From positions 1-64,000 of the forward strand of contig NZ_CP019449.1 in the NCBI RefSeq assembly GCF_001984035.1: a stretch of DNA of 64,000 nucleotides, in the 5' to 3' direction. This DNA comes from Sphingopyxis sp. QXT-31. Its GTDB lineage: Bacteria; Pseudomonadota; Alphaproteobacteria; Sphingomonadales; Sphingomonadaceae. Of the stretch, positions 8,463 to 18,320 are shown piece by piece. Positions within the stretch are counted from its first letter, which is position 1; each line of letters begins with the position of its first letter. The notes beneath the pieces were generated by a model. It searched no databases. It was not told where the DNA came from and saw only the letters and a list, made by a program, of their open reading frames with translations. The position numbers and the translations under genes were made by a program.

Positions 8463-10577
8463 ATGAATCCGGTTTTGATCGCGATAGCGTGCGGCCTGTT
8501 GGCCGTGCTCTATGGCTTCGTTACCTCCCGGCAGGTGCTCGGCGCCTCGGCCGGTAACGAAAAGATGCAGGAAATCGCCGCCGCCATCCAGGAAGGCGCC
8601 AAGGCCTATCTCGGCCGCCAATATCGCACCATCGCCATCGTCGGCGCCGTCGTCGCGGTGCTCGTCTGGTGGTTCCTTGGAGAAGTTTCGGCCATCGGCT
8701 TCCTGATCGGCGCCATCCTCTCGGGTGTGGCCGGCTTCGTCGGCATGAACATCTCGGTGAAGGCCAATGTCCGCACCGCCGCCGCGGCGCAGACAGGGCT
8801 GCAGGCCGGTCTGACCATGGCGTTCCGCGCCGGCGCGATCACCGGCATGCTGGTAGCGGGCCTCGCCTTGCTCGCGATCTCGGTCTTCTTCTGGTATCTG
8901 ATCGGTCCCGGTGGTTACACCGTCGGCGGCGAGGATCGCACCGTGGTCGATGCGCTCGTCGCGCTGGCCTTTGGCGCGTCGCTGATCTCGATCTTCGCGC
9001 GTCTCGGCGGCGGTATCTTCACCAAGGCCGCCGACGTCGGCGCCGACCTGGTCGGCAAGGTCGAGGCCGGAATCCCCGAGGACGATCCGCGCAACCCTGC
9101 GGTGATCGCCGATAACGTCGGCGACAATGTCGGCGACTGCGCCGGCATGGCGGCCGACCTGTTCGAAACCTATGTCGTCACCGTCGGCGCCACCATGGTG
9201 CTGATCGCCCTGCTCCTGAAGGGGACGGGCGATGCGCTTATTCCGCTGATGAGCCTGCCGCTGCTGATGGGCGGCGTGTGCATCATCACCTCGATCATCG
9301 GTACCTATTTCGTCCGTCTCGGCGGCGGCAAGAATGTCATGGGCGCGATGTACAAAGGCTTCCTGGTCACCGCGATCCTGTCGATCCCAGCGATCTGGTT
9401 TTCGACGCAATATGCACTGGGCAGCATGGAAGCGCTGATCCCGGGCACCGATTTCAACGGTCGTTCGCTGTTCTATTGCTCGCTGCTCGGCCTGGTCATC
9501 ACCGGGCTGATCATCTGGATCACCGAATATTACACCGGCACCAATTATCGCCCGGTGCGGTCGATCGCCAAGGCGTCGGAAACGGGGCATGGCACCAACG
9601 TGATCCAGGGTCTGGCGATCAGTCTTGAATCGACGGCGCTGCCCACGGTCGTCATCTGTGCGGGCATCATCATCGCCTATCAGATTGCGGGTATCATCGG
9701 CATCGCCTTTGCCGCCACCGCGATGCTGGCGCTCGCGGGCATGGTCGTCGCGCTCGATGCTTATGGCCCGGTCACCGACAACGCCGGCGGTATCGCCGAA
9801 ATGGCGGGCCTCGACGATTCGGTGCGCGAAAAGACCGATCTGCTCGACGCCGTGGGCAACACGACCAAGGCGGTGACCAAGGGTTATGCCATCGGTTCGG
9901 CGGGTCTCGCGGCGCTGGTGCTGTTCGGCACCTATACCGCCGACATCACCGAATATTCGGCGAAGCTTGGCCTTGACGCGCCGCTGACCTTCTCGCTCTC
10001 GTCGCCCTATGTCATCGTCGGGCTGCTGCTCGGCGCGCTGCTGCCGTACCTCTTCGGTGCGTTCGGCATGACCGCTGTGGGCCGCGCGGCGGGCGAGGTC
10101 GTCAAGGACGTGCGCGAGCAGTTCAAGAACAACCCGGGCATCATGACCTATGAATCGAAGCCCGACTATGCACGCACGGTCGACCTGGTGACCAAGGCGG
10201 CGATCAAGGAAATGATCATTCCGTCGCTGCTGCCTGTGCTCGCACCGATCGTCGTCTATTTCGTGATCCGCGCGGTGGCCGGTCCGGCCGCGGCGCTCGA
10301 AGCGCTCGGTGCGCTCCTGCTCGGCGTGATCGTCGGCGGGCTGTTCGTCGCCATCTCGATGACCTCGGGCGGCGGCGCATGGGACAACGCGAAAAAATAC
10401 ATCGAGGACGGCAACCACGGCGGCAAGGGCAGCGAGGCCCATAAGGCCGCGGTGACCGGCGACACCGTCGGCGATCCGTACAAGGATACCGCGGGTCCGG
10501 CGGTCAACCCGATGATCAAGATCACCAATATCGTGGCGATCCTGCTCCTCGCGGCGCTGGCGCACGGCGCGGCGTAA
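8463..10577 (+). CDS. hppA: K+-independent proton-translocating pyrophosphatase
   Basis: This integral membrane enzyme couples hydrolysis of pyrophosphate to proton pumping across the inner membrane. The 704-residue product has the many hydrophobic helices of the family. The cytoplasmic active-site loop is at about residues 193-235, with the segment [20 protein letters not shown] and the paired DNVGDNVGD motif. The GNTTKA segment (Lys at about 469) carries Lys rather than Ala, which marks K+-independent enzymes. The ATG at 8463 follows GGAAGGAAGAG; an in-frame ATG at 8442 overlaps that site and is rejected. A strong terminator follows. Confidence 0.97.
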   Translation: MNPVLIAIACGLLAVLYGFVTSRQVLGASAGNEKMQEIAAAIQEGAKAYLGRQYRTIAIVGAVVAVLVWWFLGEVSAIGFLIGAILSGVAGFVGMNISVKANVRTAAAAQTGLQAGLTMAFRAGAITGMLVAGLALLAISVFFWYLIGPGGYTVGGEDRTVVDALVALAFGASLISIFARLGGGIFTKAADVGADLVGKVEAGIPEDDPRNPAVIADNVGDNVGDCAGMAADLFETYVVTVGATMVLIALLLKGTGDALIPLMSLPLLMGGVCIITSIIGTYFVRLGGGKNVMGAMYKGFLVTAILSIPAIWFSTQYALGSMEALIPGTDFNGRSLFYCSLLGLVITGLIIWITEYYTGTNYRPVRSIAKASETGHGTNVIQGLAISLESTALPTVVICAGIIIAYQIAGIIGIAFAATAMLALAGMVVALDAYGPVTDNAGGIAEMAGLDDSVREKTDLLDAVGNTTKAVTKGYAIGSAGLAALVLFGTYTADITEYSAKLGLDAPLTFSLSSPYVIVGLLLGALLPYLFGAFGMTAVGRAAGEVVKDVREQFKNNPGIMTYESKPDYARTVDLVTKAAIKEMIIPSLLPVLAPIVVYFVIRAVAGPAAALEALGALLLGVIVGGLFVAISMTSGGGAWDNAKKYIEDGNHGGKGSEAHKAAVTGDTVGDPYKDTAGPAVNPMIKITNIVAILLLAALAHGAA

Positions 10578-10605
10578 GCCGCACTGCCCTCGCGGGCAAT
10601 GAAAG

Positions 10606-10636
10606 GCCCCGCCGGAGCGATCCGGCGGGGCTTTTT
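10606..10636 (+). terminator. rho-independent terminator after hppA
   Basis: GCCCCGCCGGA and TCCGGCGGGGC form a perfect 11-base stem with a GCGA tetraloop, followed directly by TTTTT. It begins 28 bases after the hppA stop codon. Confidence 0.93.
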
Positions 10637-10704
10637 GGTTTCAAAATAATCGGCCCGCAAGCCAGTGGGTTGCGCCGTTCATCACGGGCGCGAGGACGGA
10701 GACG

Positions 10705-12759
10705 ATGATGATCAAGAAGATGTTTGCCGCGGCGTTGCTCGCGTCGGCGATGGGGATGCCCGCGGTCGCGGCCGCGCAAGCGGCGAGCGATATCGTGGTG
10801 ACGGCGCAGAAGGGGCGCGTGGAGACCGCGGTTTTCGGAAAACGCCCGTTCATGCGCGATCCGCGCCTGTCGCCCGACGGTACCAAGATCGCGGTGATGA
10901 TGAGCCGCGACGGCATCGACAACCTCGGCTACATCGACCTCACCAAGCCCGGCAGCGCGCCGACGATGATCGCCAAGGCCGAGGAGTGTCGCGAGGCGGG
11001 CGACCGCACGATGGGCGGCTGGCGCTGGGTCGGCAACCGCACGCTGATCGTGACCCTGCTGCCGCGCGAGAATATCTTCGGCCAGCGCTCGGACCTGCGC
11101 CGCCTGGCGGTCTTTGACCTCGAAACAGGCAAGCTGACGCCGATCGCGTGGACCGACGCCGGCGGCGACGGCAGCACGATCCTGCACGTCGATGACGAAA
11201 AGGAAGCGATGCTGATCCAGCGCAGCGTGTCCAAGGACGGCAGTTTCTCGCCGGGCCCCGAAGTGATCGAGGTCGATGTGCGCACCGGCAAGTACAAGTC
11301 GGTGCAGCGCCCCAATGTCGAAGTGAGCACCTGGCTGGTCAACGGGAAGGGCGTCATCCGCGGCGGCCTCGGTCAAGACGACAAGGGCAACCAGCGGCTG
11401 ATGTACCGCTCGGACGCCAGCGGCACGCTGAAGACCGTGTCGAACGCCAAGGACCCCACCTTCACCCAGTCGCAGATCGTCCCCGAAATCTTCCTCGACG
11501 AATCCGACATGGCCTATGCGACCAGCAACAAGGGCAATCTTCGCCGCGTCAACAAGGTCAATATGAAGACCATGGAGGTGGTCGGCGGCCCGATCTTCCA
11601 GCTCAGCCGCTACGACGTCGACGGCCTCGTCGCGAACGAGAAGGAAAACGACATGCTGGGTGTCGCTTTCACCACCGACAAGGAACGGCGCAAGTGGATG
11701 GATCCGCGGCTGGCGCAGGTCCAGAAGTTCTTCGACGAGGATTTCGGCGAGGGCAATGCAATGTTCACCTCGACCAATGACGGCGACACCAAGCTCGTCG
11801 TTCGCGTGGGCGAGACGAGCGATCCGGGCGGCTATTATCTCTATGACACGGAGACCGGCAAGCTGCAGCTGCTCGGTTGGGTGCACCCGATATTGAAGGG
11901 CGCGAAGATGAACCCGACCGACACCATCCGCTACAAGGAGTCGGACGGCATGGATGTCGAGGCGGTCGTCACCTATCCGCGCCACCGCAAGGACCGGAAG
12001 AACCCTTCCGTCGTAGTCATGCCGCACGGCGGACCCTATGGTGCGCGCGACGAGGAAGGCTTCGGCTTCTTTCCCTGGCACCAAGCGGTCGCCGAACTCG
12101 GCTATGTCGTGATCCAGCCCAATTACCGTGGCTCGGGCGGTTACCGCAAGGAGTTCGTCAAGGAGGGGCGCAAGCCCGATGGTTATGGCAACCGCATGCA
12201 GGACGACCTCAACGATGCGGTGATATGGTTCGCCGCACAGGGGCTGATCGATCCCAAGCGCGCGTGCATCATGGGCTGGTCCTATGGCGGCTATGCGACC
12301 GCGCGCGGCGCTCAGCGCGATCCCGGCGTGTGGAAATGCGCGATCGCGGGGGCTGGCGTCTATGACTTCCCGATGATGAAGTCGTTCGACACCAACACCT
12401 CCGGCAGCTTCGGCGCCAATTTTCAGGCAACCGCTGCCGACCTGATATCGATCTCGTCGGCGCGCAACACCGACGGCACATGGGCGCCGATCCTGATCGT
12501 CGCGGGCCTCCGCGATGCGCGCATCCCGATCGAACAGTCGCGCACGCCGGTGTCGCGTCTCAAGGGCTCGGGCAAGAAAGAAGGCGTCGACTTCCGCTAT
12601 GTCGAACAGCCGAAGGGCACCCACAACCTGCCCTATGAATACGTCCATACCGAATGGCTGGTCGAGACCGAGAAATGGCTGGCGGCGCACAACCCCGCCT
12701 ATATCGACAGCGATCCCGACAAGCCGGTGCCGGTGGTCGTAACCGTCGATACCAAATAG
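10705..12759 (+). CDS. S9 family prolyl oligopeptidase-like serine peptidase, exported
   Basis: The 684-residue protein begins with a cleavable signal peptide (MMIKKMFAAALLASAMG, likely cut after AQA). An N-terminal beta-propeller-like region carries PRLSPDGTKIA, and an alpha/beta hydrolase domain starts near residue 410. The nucleophile motif is GWSYGGYAT (Ser about 526). The acidic residue is probably in DARIPIEQ and the His in GTHNLPYEY. It should cleave peptides in the periplasm; the substrate is unknown. Just after the signal peptide, residues 29-36 read DIVVTAQK, which resembles the start of TonB-dependent receptors. It converges with the following SDR gene. Confidence 0.88.
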   Translation: MMIKKMFAAALLASAMGMPAVAAAQAASDIVVTAQKGRVETAVFGKRPFMRDPRLSPDGTKIAVMMSRDGIDNLGYIDLTKPGSAPTMIAKAEECREAGDRTMGGWRWVGNRTLIVTLLPRENIFGQRSDLRRLAVFDLETGKLTPIAWTDAGGDGSTILHVDDEKEAMLIQRSVSKDGSFSPGPEVIEVDVRTGKYKSVQRPNVEVSTWLVNGKGVIRGGLGQDDKGNQRLMYRSDASGTLKTVSNAKDPTFTQSQIVPEIFLDESDMAYATSNKGNLRRVNKVNMKTMEVVGGPIFQLSRYDVDGLVANEKENDMLGVAFTTDKERRKWMDPRLAQVQKFFDEDFGEGNAMFTSTNDGDTKLVVRVGETSDPGGYYLYDTETGKLQLLGWVHPILKGAKMNPTDTIRYKESDGMDVEAVVTYPRHRKDRKNPSVVVMPHGGPYGARDEEGFGFFPWHQAVAELGYVVIQPNYRGSGGYRKEFVKEGRKPDGYGNRMQDDLNDAVIWFAAQGLIDPKRACIMGWSYGGYATARGAQRDPGVWKCAIAGAGVYDFPMMKSFDTNTSGSFGANFQATAADLISISSARNTDGTWAPILIVAGLRDARIPIEQSRTPVSRLKGSGKKEGVDFRYVEQPKGTHNLPYEYVHTEWLVETEKWLAAHNPAYIDSDPDKPVPVVVTVDTK

Positions 12760-12796
12760 GCGCGCCGTCCCCGATCGAAATCGCGGGCCGCGGGGG

Positions 12797-13615
12797 CTAT
12801 CCCTCGCGGCCGGCTTTCATTTGGGCTGCATAGCCCGCCTGGACCATTGCGCTCATCCGGTCGAACAGCGCGTCGGGGTCGCTGCGGCGCAGCGCGGGGA
12901 TGGCGGCCTCGGCGCCTTCCGCGACGACCAGTTCGCGCGTTCCCGCGGCCACGGCATCCAATATCTGCGCCGCGGCAAAGTCGGGCGACAGGCCGTTGTC
13001 GATCGCCTTGTCGCTCTCCCCGCGCGTGCTGCCGTCGGCGTTCAGCGCGTTGCGGCTGACGTTGGTCGCGACCGATCCCGGCGCGACGACCAGCACTTTG
13101 AGCCCCAGATGCTCATTCTCGGCGCGCACGCTGTCGTGATAGCCGATCAGGCCGTGCTTCGCGGCGCAATAAGCGCTGCGCAGCGGCACCCCGGCGATGC
13201 CCGCGACGCTCGAGATCGCGACGATCTGGCCGCCGCCGGCGCCGATCATGCGCGGCAGCAAGGCCTGCGTCAGCGCGATCGGCGCGAGCAGGTCGACCGC
13301 GACGATCTTTTCATAGACCGAAAAGTCGGTTTCGACCGCGAGGCTGCGCTGCGAGATGCCGGCGTTGTTGACGAGGCCGTCGATGCGACCGCACCAGTTC
13401 CACGCTTCCTCGACCATCGTCGGCAGCGCGGCGTAGTCGGTGACCTCGAACGGCAGGATCATCGTACCGGGGCCGACGTCCTTCGCGACGGCTTCCAGCG
13501 CGGCAATGTTGCGGCCCGACAGAATCAGTCGCGCGCCGCGCGCCGCAAGTCCCCGCGCCAGCGCGGCGCCGATCCCCGACGAAGCCCCTGTAATCCACCA
13601 GACTTGATCCTGCAT
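12797..13615 (-). CDS. short-chain dehydrogenase/reductase (SDR)
   Basis: The 272-residue protein is a classical SDR. It has the nucleotide-binding TGASSGIG near residue 9-16, NNAG in the fourth strand, the catalytic Ser in AISSVAG and YCAAK. An Arg after the second strand (SGRN) suggests NADP preference, which is only a tendency. It reduces or oxidises an unknown alcohol or ketone substrate. It is convergent with the S9 peptidase gene and divergent from carD. Confidence 0.88.
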   Translation of the reverse strand: MQDQVWWITGASSGIGAALARGLAARGARLILSGRNIAALEAVAKDVGPGTMILPFEVTDYAALPTMVEEAWNWCGRIDGLVNNAGISQRSLAVETDFSVYEKIVAVDLLAPIALTQALLPRMIGAGGGQIVAISSVAGIAGVPLRSAYCAAKHGLIGYHDSVRAENEHLGLKVLVVAPGSVATNVSRNALNADGSTRGESDKAIDNGLSPDFAAAQILDAVAAGTRELVVAEGAEAAIPALRRSDPDALFDRMSAMVQAGYAAQMKAGREG

Positions 13616-13724
13616 CGCGGCATCCCCATTTCCTGATTTCGTCCCAGCCTGGAACGGTCCGCAGGGGCCGTCAAGGCGGCCACCCGCGCATTTCCGCCAA
13701 GGGGTGGCAATTTTGTTGCGACTC

Positions 13725-13733
13725 TGTTATAAT
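13725..13733 (+). promoter_or_regulatory. extended -10 promoter upstream of carD
   Basis: TGTTATAAT combines the extended TGn element with a perfect TATAAT (13728-13733). It sits in an unusually AT-rich stretch of an otherwise GC-rich gap. No good -35 box lies 17 bases upstream, as expected for an extended -10 promoter. It implies a leader of about 190 bases before carD. Confidence 0.5.
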
Positions 13734-13929
13734 AAATATCAACACGCCGACATTCTGCCTCTTCCCGTCGCTGGGCCGGGGCGCGATCGGCGTTTCCGAT
13801 GGAGCCATATCCCTTGTCACTCTGACTGGCTAGCGCCGCCGAAATGCTTCGATCCACCTCGACCGAGGGCAGGATGCACCGGCTTTGACGCGCTTTCCCG
13901 TTACCGACAGGGCACAGAAAGGAAACTGC

Positions 13930-14460
13930 ATGTCCGCAAACACCCTCCTCTTCGAAGTCGGTGACTATGTCGTTTATCCGAAGCATGGCGTGGGGCGCGT
14001 CATCGAACTGCAGCGGTCGGAAATCGCCGGCATGCAGCTCGAGCTTTATGTCCTGCGCTTTGAAAAAGAAAAAATGACCCTGCGCGTCCCGACCAACAAG
14101 GCCGAGGGCGTGGGCATGCGCAAGCTGTCGTCGGACAAGACGCTGAAGGAAGCGCTGCAGGTGCTGACTACCAAGCCGAAGGTCAAGCGCACCATGTGGT
14201 CGCGCCGCGCGCAGGAATATGAAGCGAAGATCAATTCGGGCGACCTGGTGTCGATCGCCGAAGTGACCCGCGACCTGTTCCGCGCCGACGACCAGCCCGA
14301 GCAGAGCTATTCGGAACGCCAGATTTTCGAAGCCGCCTCGAGCCGCCTTGCCCGCGAACTGGGCGCGATGGAAGAGAGCGACGAAAAGACGGCGCAGGCG
14401 AAGATCCTGCAGATCCTGAACGAACATGCGCCGAAATATTATGTGGAGAAGGCGCTCTAA
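13930..14460 (+). CDS. carD: CarD-family transcriptional regulator
   Basis: CarD proteins bind the beta subunit of RNA polymerase and stabilise open complexes, notably at rRNA promoters. The 176-residue product has an N-terminal Tudor-like RNA polymerase-interaction domain (FEVGDYVVYPKHGVGRVIEL) and a C-terminal helical DNA-binding domain with the usual TMWSRRAQEYEAKI segment. AAAGGAAAC precedes the ATG at 13930. An upstream in-frame start at 13885 has no such site. It is monocistronic, with its own terminator. Confidence 0.93.
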   Translation: MSANTLLFEVGDYVVYPKHGVGRVIELQRSEIAGMQLELYVLRFEKEKMTLRVPTNKAEGVGMRKLSSDKTLKEALQVLTTKPKVKRTMWSRRAQEYEAKINSGDLVSIAEVTRDLFRADDQPEQSYSERQIFEAASSRLARELGAMEESDEKTAQAKILQILNEHAPKYYVEKAL

Positions 14461-14490
14461 GCGCGACTTCGCCACGGCGGGAAAAGGAAA

Positions 14491-14518
14491 GGGCGGTCCG
14501 AAAGGGCCGCCCTTTTTT
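14491..14518 (+). terminator. rho-independent terminator after carD
   Basis: GGGCGGTCC and GGGCCGCCC form a nine-pair stem (one G-T pair) with a GAAA tetraloop, followed by six T. It begins 31 bases after the carD stop. Confidence 0.92.
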
Positions 14519-14520
14519 CT

Positions 14521-14687
14521 TCTCCTCTCCCGTCGGGAGAGGGTTGCGCAGCCTTGGCAGCTTGCTGCCTAGGCGAAGCTGGGTGAGGGGATCGACCTCG
14601 GTCTCACGCGATCGCCGACACCCTCACCAAGCTCGCCTAGGCGACCGCGTCGCCAAGTCTCGCTATCCTCTCCCAAGGGGAGAGGAA
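14521..14687. repeat. long imperfect inverted repeat, copy 2 (family E)
   Basis: It starts CTCCTCTCCCGTCGGGAGAG, contains GCCTTGGCAGCTTGCTGCC and GAAGCTGGGTGAGGG, and ends CCAAGTCTCGCTATCCTCTC then CCAAGGGGAGAGG. It is more diverged than copies 1, 3 and 4 but has the same plan. It lies between the convergent carD and truA genes. Confidence 0.75.
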
Positions 14688-14689
14688 TT

Positions 14690-15430
14690 TTAAGGATAAG
14701 TCGCCTTCACGAAATAGAGCCCATCGGGCGGTGCATTGAGCCCCAGCGCTTGCCGGTCTGCCGCGTCGAGCGCGGCCTTCAGATCGCGCGCCGACCATTT
14801 GCCGTGCCCCACCAAGGCCAGCGACCCGACCATCGAGCGCACCTGGTGGTGGAGGAAGCTGCGCGCCGCGGCCTCGACGATGATCTCCTCGCCGTGGCGG
14901 CTGACCGTCAGCTTGTCCAAAGTCTTTACCGGGCTTTCGGACTGGCAATGCGCCGAGCGGAAGGTGGTGAAGTCGTGCAGCCCGATCAGTTGCTGGGCCG
15001 CTGCGTGCATCGCCTCCGCGTCGAGCGGCCGCGCGACCTGCCAAGACAGCCCTTTGTCCCACGTCAGCGGCGCGCGGCGGTTGACGATGCGATATTCGTA
15101 AGCGCGCCCGATGCAGGCGAAGCGCGCGTGCCAGTCGTCGGGGACGACCTCGCACGCGACGATCGCGATCGGCGCGGGGCGCAGCTGAGCATTGAGCGCC
15201 TCGGTCAGCTTGAACGGGGTCAGCGGCTTCTCGATGTCGACATGGCCGCGCATCGCGATCGCGTGCACGCCCGCGTCAGTGCGCCCGGCGCTGAATACCG
15301 CCACCGTCTCGGCGGTGAAGCGGTGGATCGCCGCCTCGATCGTCTGCTGGACGCTCGGCCCATGCGCCTGCCGCTGCCAGCCCATATAGGGGCGGCCGTC
15401 ATATTCGATGGTGAGGGCAAAGCGCGTCAT
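14690..15430 (-). CDS. truA: tRNA pseudouridine(38-40) synthase
   Basis: TruA isomerises uridines 38-40 in the anticodon stem of tRNA. The 246-residue product has the active-site motif [10 protein letters not shown] (Asp nucleophile), the N-terminal [13 protein letters not shown], and the later YEYRIVN and [12 protein letters not shown] segments. Its ATG overlaps the fmt stop by four bases, so fmt and truA form a translationally coupled pair. Confidence 0.96.
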   Translation of the reverse strand: MTRFALTIEYDGRPYMGWQRQAHGPSVQQTIEAAIHRFTAETVAVFSAGRTDAGVHAIAMRGHVDIEKPLTPFKLTEALNAQLRPAPIAIVACEVVPDDWHARFACIGRAYEYRIVNRRAPLTWDKGLSWQVARPLDAEAMHAAAQQLIGLHDFTTFRSAHCQSESPVKTLDKLTVSRHGEEIIVEAAARSFLHHQVRSMVGSLALVGHGKWSARDLKAALDAADRQALGLNAPPDGLYFVKATYP

Positions 15431-16353
15431 GCGAGCCGTGTGCCCTTCGGAATCGCGCGCCCGCGCAGCAATTCGGCGGCGTCCATCGCGGGCTTGCCGG
15501 CGCGCTGGACGCGCGTCGCGCGGATCGCGCCGGGGTTGCAGGCGATGGTCAGCGCATCGTCAAGCGTAACGCCCGGCGCGGCGCCCGCGACCGTTTCGGC
15601 CGGATGGACGACCTCGGCGGCGAGCAGCTTGTAGCGTTCGCCCTCGAACTCGAAGAAAGCGCCCGGCATCGGGTTGAACGCACGAATCTGGCGTTCGACC
15701 TGCACCGCACTCACCAGGAAATCGAGCCGCGCTTCGCTCTTGTCGATCTTGGCGGCATAGGTGACGCCCTCGTCGGGCTGCGCATGCGGGGCGAAGGCGT
15801 GGAGGTCGCTCAGCACCTTGACCATCATCAGCGCGCCCATTTCGGCGAGCTCGTGCGTGAGCATGCCCGCGCTCTTGCCCGCGGTCGGCGTCGTCTCGAC
15901 CAGCCGCATCGCGCCCGTGTCGAGGCCGATATCCATTTGCATGACCGTCACCCCGGTCTCGGCATCGCCCGCCAGGATCGCGCGCTGCACCGGCGCCGCG
16001 CCGCGCCAGCGCGGCAGGATCGAGCCATGGACGTTGAGGCAGCCCTCGCGCGGGGCATCGAGGATCGGTTGCGGCAGGATGAGGCCATAGGCCGCGACCA
16101 CCGCGACATCGAGGTCCAGCGCCGCGAATTCGGCCTGCGCCTCTTCGCTGCGCAGGCTCTTCGGCGTGCGCACGGGCAGGCCATGCTCCTCGGCCCAATT
16201 GTGGACGGCGCTCTGCTGCACCTTCTTGCCGCGCTGCGCCGGGCGCGGCGGCTGGGTGTAGACGCAGGCGATCTCATGCCCCGCGGCATGCAGCGCGGCG
16301 AGCGTCGGTACCGCAAAGGGCGGCGTTCCCATGAAGGCGATGCGCATTGTCAT
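15427..16353 (-). CDS. fmt: methionyl-tRNA formyltransferase
   Basis: Fmt formylates initiator Met-tRNA using 10-formyltetrahydrofolate. The 308-residue product begins [18 protein letters not shown] and has the folate-binding and catalytic segment [20 protein letters not shown], including the conserved Asn/His, and then the substrate-binding C-terminal beta-barrel domain. ATG codons at 16353 and 16347 are both possible. It is adjacent to truA. The peptide deformylase gene, which removes the formyl group, is 1.3 kb away on the other strand. Confidence 0.96.
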   Translation of the reverse strand: MTMRIAFMGTPPFAVPTLAALHAAGHEIACVYTQPPRPAQRGKKVQQSAVHNWAEEHGLPVRTPKSLRSEEAQAEFAALDLDVAVVAAYGLILPQPILDAPREGCLNVHGSILPRWRGAAPVQRAILAGDAETGVTVMQMDIGLDTGAMRLVETTPTAGKSAGMLTHELAEMGALMMVKVLSDLHAFAPHAQPDEGVTYAAKIDKSEARLDFLVSAVQVERQIRAFNPMPGAFFEFEGERYKLLAAEVVHPAETVAGAAPGVTLDDALTIACNPGAIRATRVQRAGKPAMDAAELLRGRAIPKGTRLA

Positions 16354-16382
16354 TTCTCGCGCGCCGCTTAAGACCATCCGTC

Positions 16383-16979
16383 ATGGCATCGCAAGAGATT
16401 GAAGCCCTCGTCCAGCAACTCGCCCGCCTGCCGGGCCTCGGCCCCCGCTCGGCGCGGCGCGCGGTGCTGCACCTGATGAAGAAGCGCGAGAGCAGCTTCG
16501 CGCCCTTGCTCGCGGCGCTGCAGAGCGTGTCCGAGCGGCTCGTCACCTGCGGCATCTGCGGCAATGTCGACACGCAGGACCCATGCGCGATCTGCGCCGA
16601 CCCGCGCCGCGATGCGCGGTCGCTGTGCGTCGTCGAGGAGGTGTCGGACCTGTGGGCGCTCGACAAGTCGCGGCTTTTCCCCGGCAAATATCATGTGCTG
16701 GGCGGGCGGCTGTCGGCGCTCGAGGGCGTGCGCCCGCAGGATCTCAGCATCGATGCGCTGGTCTCGCGCGTCGCCGCTGGCGGGATCGACGAGGTGGTGC
16801 TGGCGATGAACGCGACGCTCGAAGGGCAGACGACGGCGCATTATCTCGCCGAGCGGCTGGAGGGCTATCCGGTCCGGCTGACCCAACTCGCGCATGGCCT
16901 GCCGGTGGGCGGGGAACTCGATTATTTGGATGAGGGGACGCTAGCGCAGGCTCTCAGGGCGCGGCGGCCGGTGGCGTGA
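16383..16979 (+). CDS. recR: recombination mediator RecR
   Basis: RecR works with RecO (and RecF) to load RecA at single-strand gaps. The 198-residue product has an N-terminal helix-hairpin-helix ([14 protein letters not shown]), a four-Cys zinc finger (C56, C59, C68, C71) and a Toprim domain (LCVVEE followed later by [15 protein letters not shown]). It is divergent from fmt with 29 bases between the starts. Its 3' end overlaps the convergent lipoprotein gene by 26 bases. Confidence 0.97.
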   Translation: MASQEIEALVQQLARLPGLGPRSARRAVLHLMKKRESSFAPLLAALQSVSERLVTCGICGNVDTQDPCAICADPRRDARSLCVVEEVSDLWALDKSRLFPGKYHVLGGRLSALEGVRPQDLSIDALVSRVAAGGIDEVVLAMNATLEGQTTAHYLAERLEGYPVRLTQLAHGLPVGGELDYLDEGTLAQALRARRPVA

Positions 16980-17544
16980 TATTCCCCGTGATACAGAAGC
17001 GCACGTCGCGTTTTTCTAACACGTCCATTTTGAAGAGTGTCGCCCAAGGCTGGCTGTTGTGCGCAAATGCGGGCGGCATACTGGCATTGCTGGGATAGCT
17101 CTTTCCGTCGAATGGCAGCGCCGCGCGATGCGGCGTGGCGCCTCCACCCGAAATATGAACGCTGAGGTCGCGCCAACCTTCATGTGTGGTTTCGAGCACC
17201 TCGATTGGTGGCCAGCCAAGAGAAATATCACCGACGAGTTCGAACCGGTCGCCGACGGGCGTCAACACCATCAAGCCGCATCCGCCCGTGCCACAATTAC
17301 AGGCGTCGATCACATAGATGATCCGTTCCATGCGGCCGTCGTTGTTGAGGTCGTAAAAAGTTTCCTCGAATTCAGGGACTTTCGGCGATTTGGCGGTCAG
17401 CAGGTCATAGGCGTTGCGATAGGTCTCGGCAGGCCGTTCGGGTTCGACGGTCGGCGGTGCCTCTCGGTCCGGAGCGTTGGATCTCCCGCACGAGCCTAGC
17501 ATCACGAACGACAGGGCGAGCAGAGGAGCAAGAAGGCGGCGCAT
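16954..17544 (-). CDS. hypothetical lipoprotein with Ca-loop-like motif
   Basis: The 196-residue product starts with a lipoprotein signal peptide ending in LGSC (Cys 19), chosen over a longer frame upstream because the signal then sits at the N-terminus. The mature protein contains [14 protein letters not shown], resembling the D-x-N-x-D-G repeats of FG-GAP/dockerin-like loops, followed by a Cys-rich segment ([13 protein letters not shown]). No enzymatic motif is seen and I do not recognise the family. It is probably anchored to the inner face of the outer membrane. Its 3' end overlaps recR tail to tail. Confidence 0.65.
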   Translation of the reverse strand: MRRLLAPLLALSFVMLGSCGRSNAPDREAPPTVEPERPAETYRNAYDLLTAKSPKVPEFEETFYDLNNDGRMERIIYVIDACNCGTGGCGLMVLTPVGDRFELVGDISLGWPPIEVLETTHEGWRDLSVHISGGGATPHRAALPFDGKSYPSNASMPPAFAHNSQPWATLFKMDVLEKRDVRFCITGNITPPAAAP

Positions 17545-17622
17545 GGGCGCACCATAGGCGCGACCGTGCTTTGCGCCTAGTCTCCCCTTGACCCGGCGCC
17601 CACGCATCCATACCTGCGCGCC

Positions 17623-18156
17623 ATGGCCCTTTTACCCATCATAGAGACCCCCGATCCGCGGCTGCGCGTCATTTCGAAGCCTGTCGAGACCTTCGACGCC
17701 GAGCTCAAGACGCTGGTCGCCGACATGTTCGAGACGATGTACGACGCTCCCGGTATCGGGCTCGCCGCGATCCAGGTCGGGGTGCCGAAGCGCATCCTGG
17801 TGATCGACCTGCAGGAACCCGATCCCGAGGACGAGGAGGGCAAGCGCCTGATCCGCACCCCGCGCGTCTTCATCAACCCTGTCTTTTCCGACGAGAGCGA
17901 GGAGCATAGCGTTTATCAGGAGGGCTGCCTGTCGGTCCCCGAGCAATATGCCGATGTGACGCGCCCCGCCGAGGTCACCGTCGACTGGCAGGATGAGGAC
18001 GGCAACAAGCACCGCGAACGCATGACCGGGCTGATGGCGACGTGCATCCAGCACGAGCACGACCATCTGGAAGGCATTCTCTTCATCGACCATCTGTCGC
18101 GGCTGAAGCGCGAGATGGTGCTGAAGAAACTCGCGAAGATGCGCAAGGCGGCGTGA
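17623..18156 (+). CDS. def: peptide deformylase
   Basis: Def removes the formyl group from nascent N-terminal methionine using a bound metal ion. The 177-residue product has all three motifs: GIGLAAIQ (44-51), EGCLS (100-104) with the metal-binding Cys, and QHEHDHLEG with the HExxH-type site (H144, E145, H148). It is a normal-length type I enzyme. The neighbouring fmt supports the functional pairing, although the two are not in one operon. Confidence 0.97.
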   Translation: MALLPIIETPDPRLRVISKPVETFDAELKTLVADMFETMYDAPGIGLAAIQVGVPKRILVIDLQEPDPEDEEGKRLIRTPRVFINPVFSDESEEHSVYQEGCLSVPEQYADVTRPAEVTVDWQDEDGNKHRERMTGLMATCIQHEHDHLEGILFIDHLSRLKREMVLKKLAKMRKAA

Positions 18157-18163
18157 CCTCTTA

Positions 18164-18313
18164 GCCCCTCCCCCTTGCGGGGAGGGGTTGGGGAGGCGGT
18201 CTCGCGCACTTGTGCGCGAAGAAACTCACTTCCCCAGCGCAAGGTATCAAATTCTCTTGCGGCGCAGACGCGCCGCGCACCCACCCCTTACCCCTCCCTA
18301 AGAGGGAGGGGAG
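18164..18313. repeat. inverted repeat between def and grpE, related to family E
   Basis: GCCCCTCCCCCTTGCGGGGA at the left and CCCCTCCCTAAGAGGGAGGG at the right end are inverted relatives of the family E ends, but the interior differs. The element fills the gap between the convergent def and grpE genes. Confidence 0.55.
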
Positions 18314-18320
18314 GTTCGGG

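Noticed and set aside
8424..10565. Minus-strand 713-codon frame over hppA
   Set aside because: It is antisense to a clearly conserved pyrophosphatase; its Asp/Arg/His-rich composition is typical of antisense frames in high-GC DNA.
10522..12690. Minus-strand 722-codon frame over the S9 peptidase
   Set aside because: Same explanation: antisense shadow without domain signatures.
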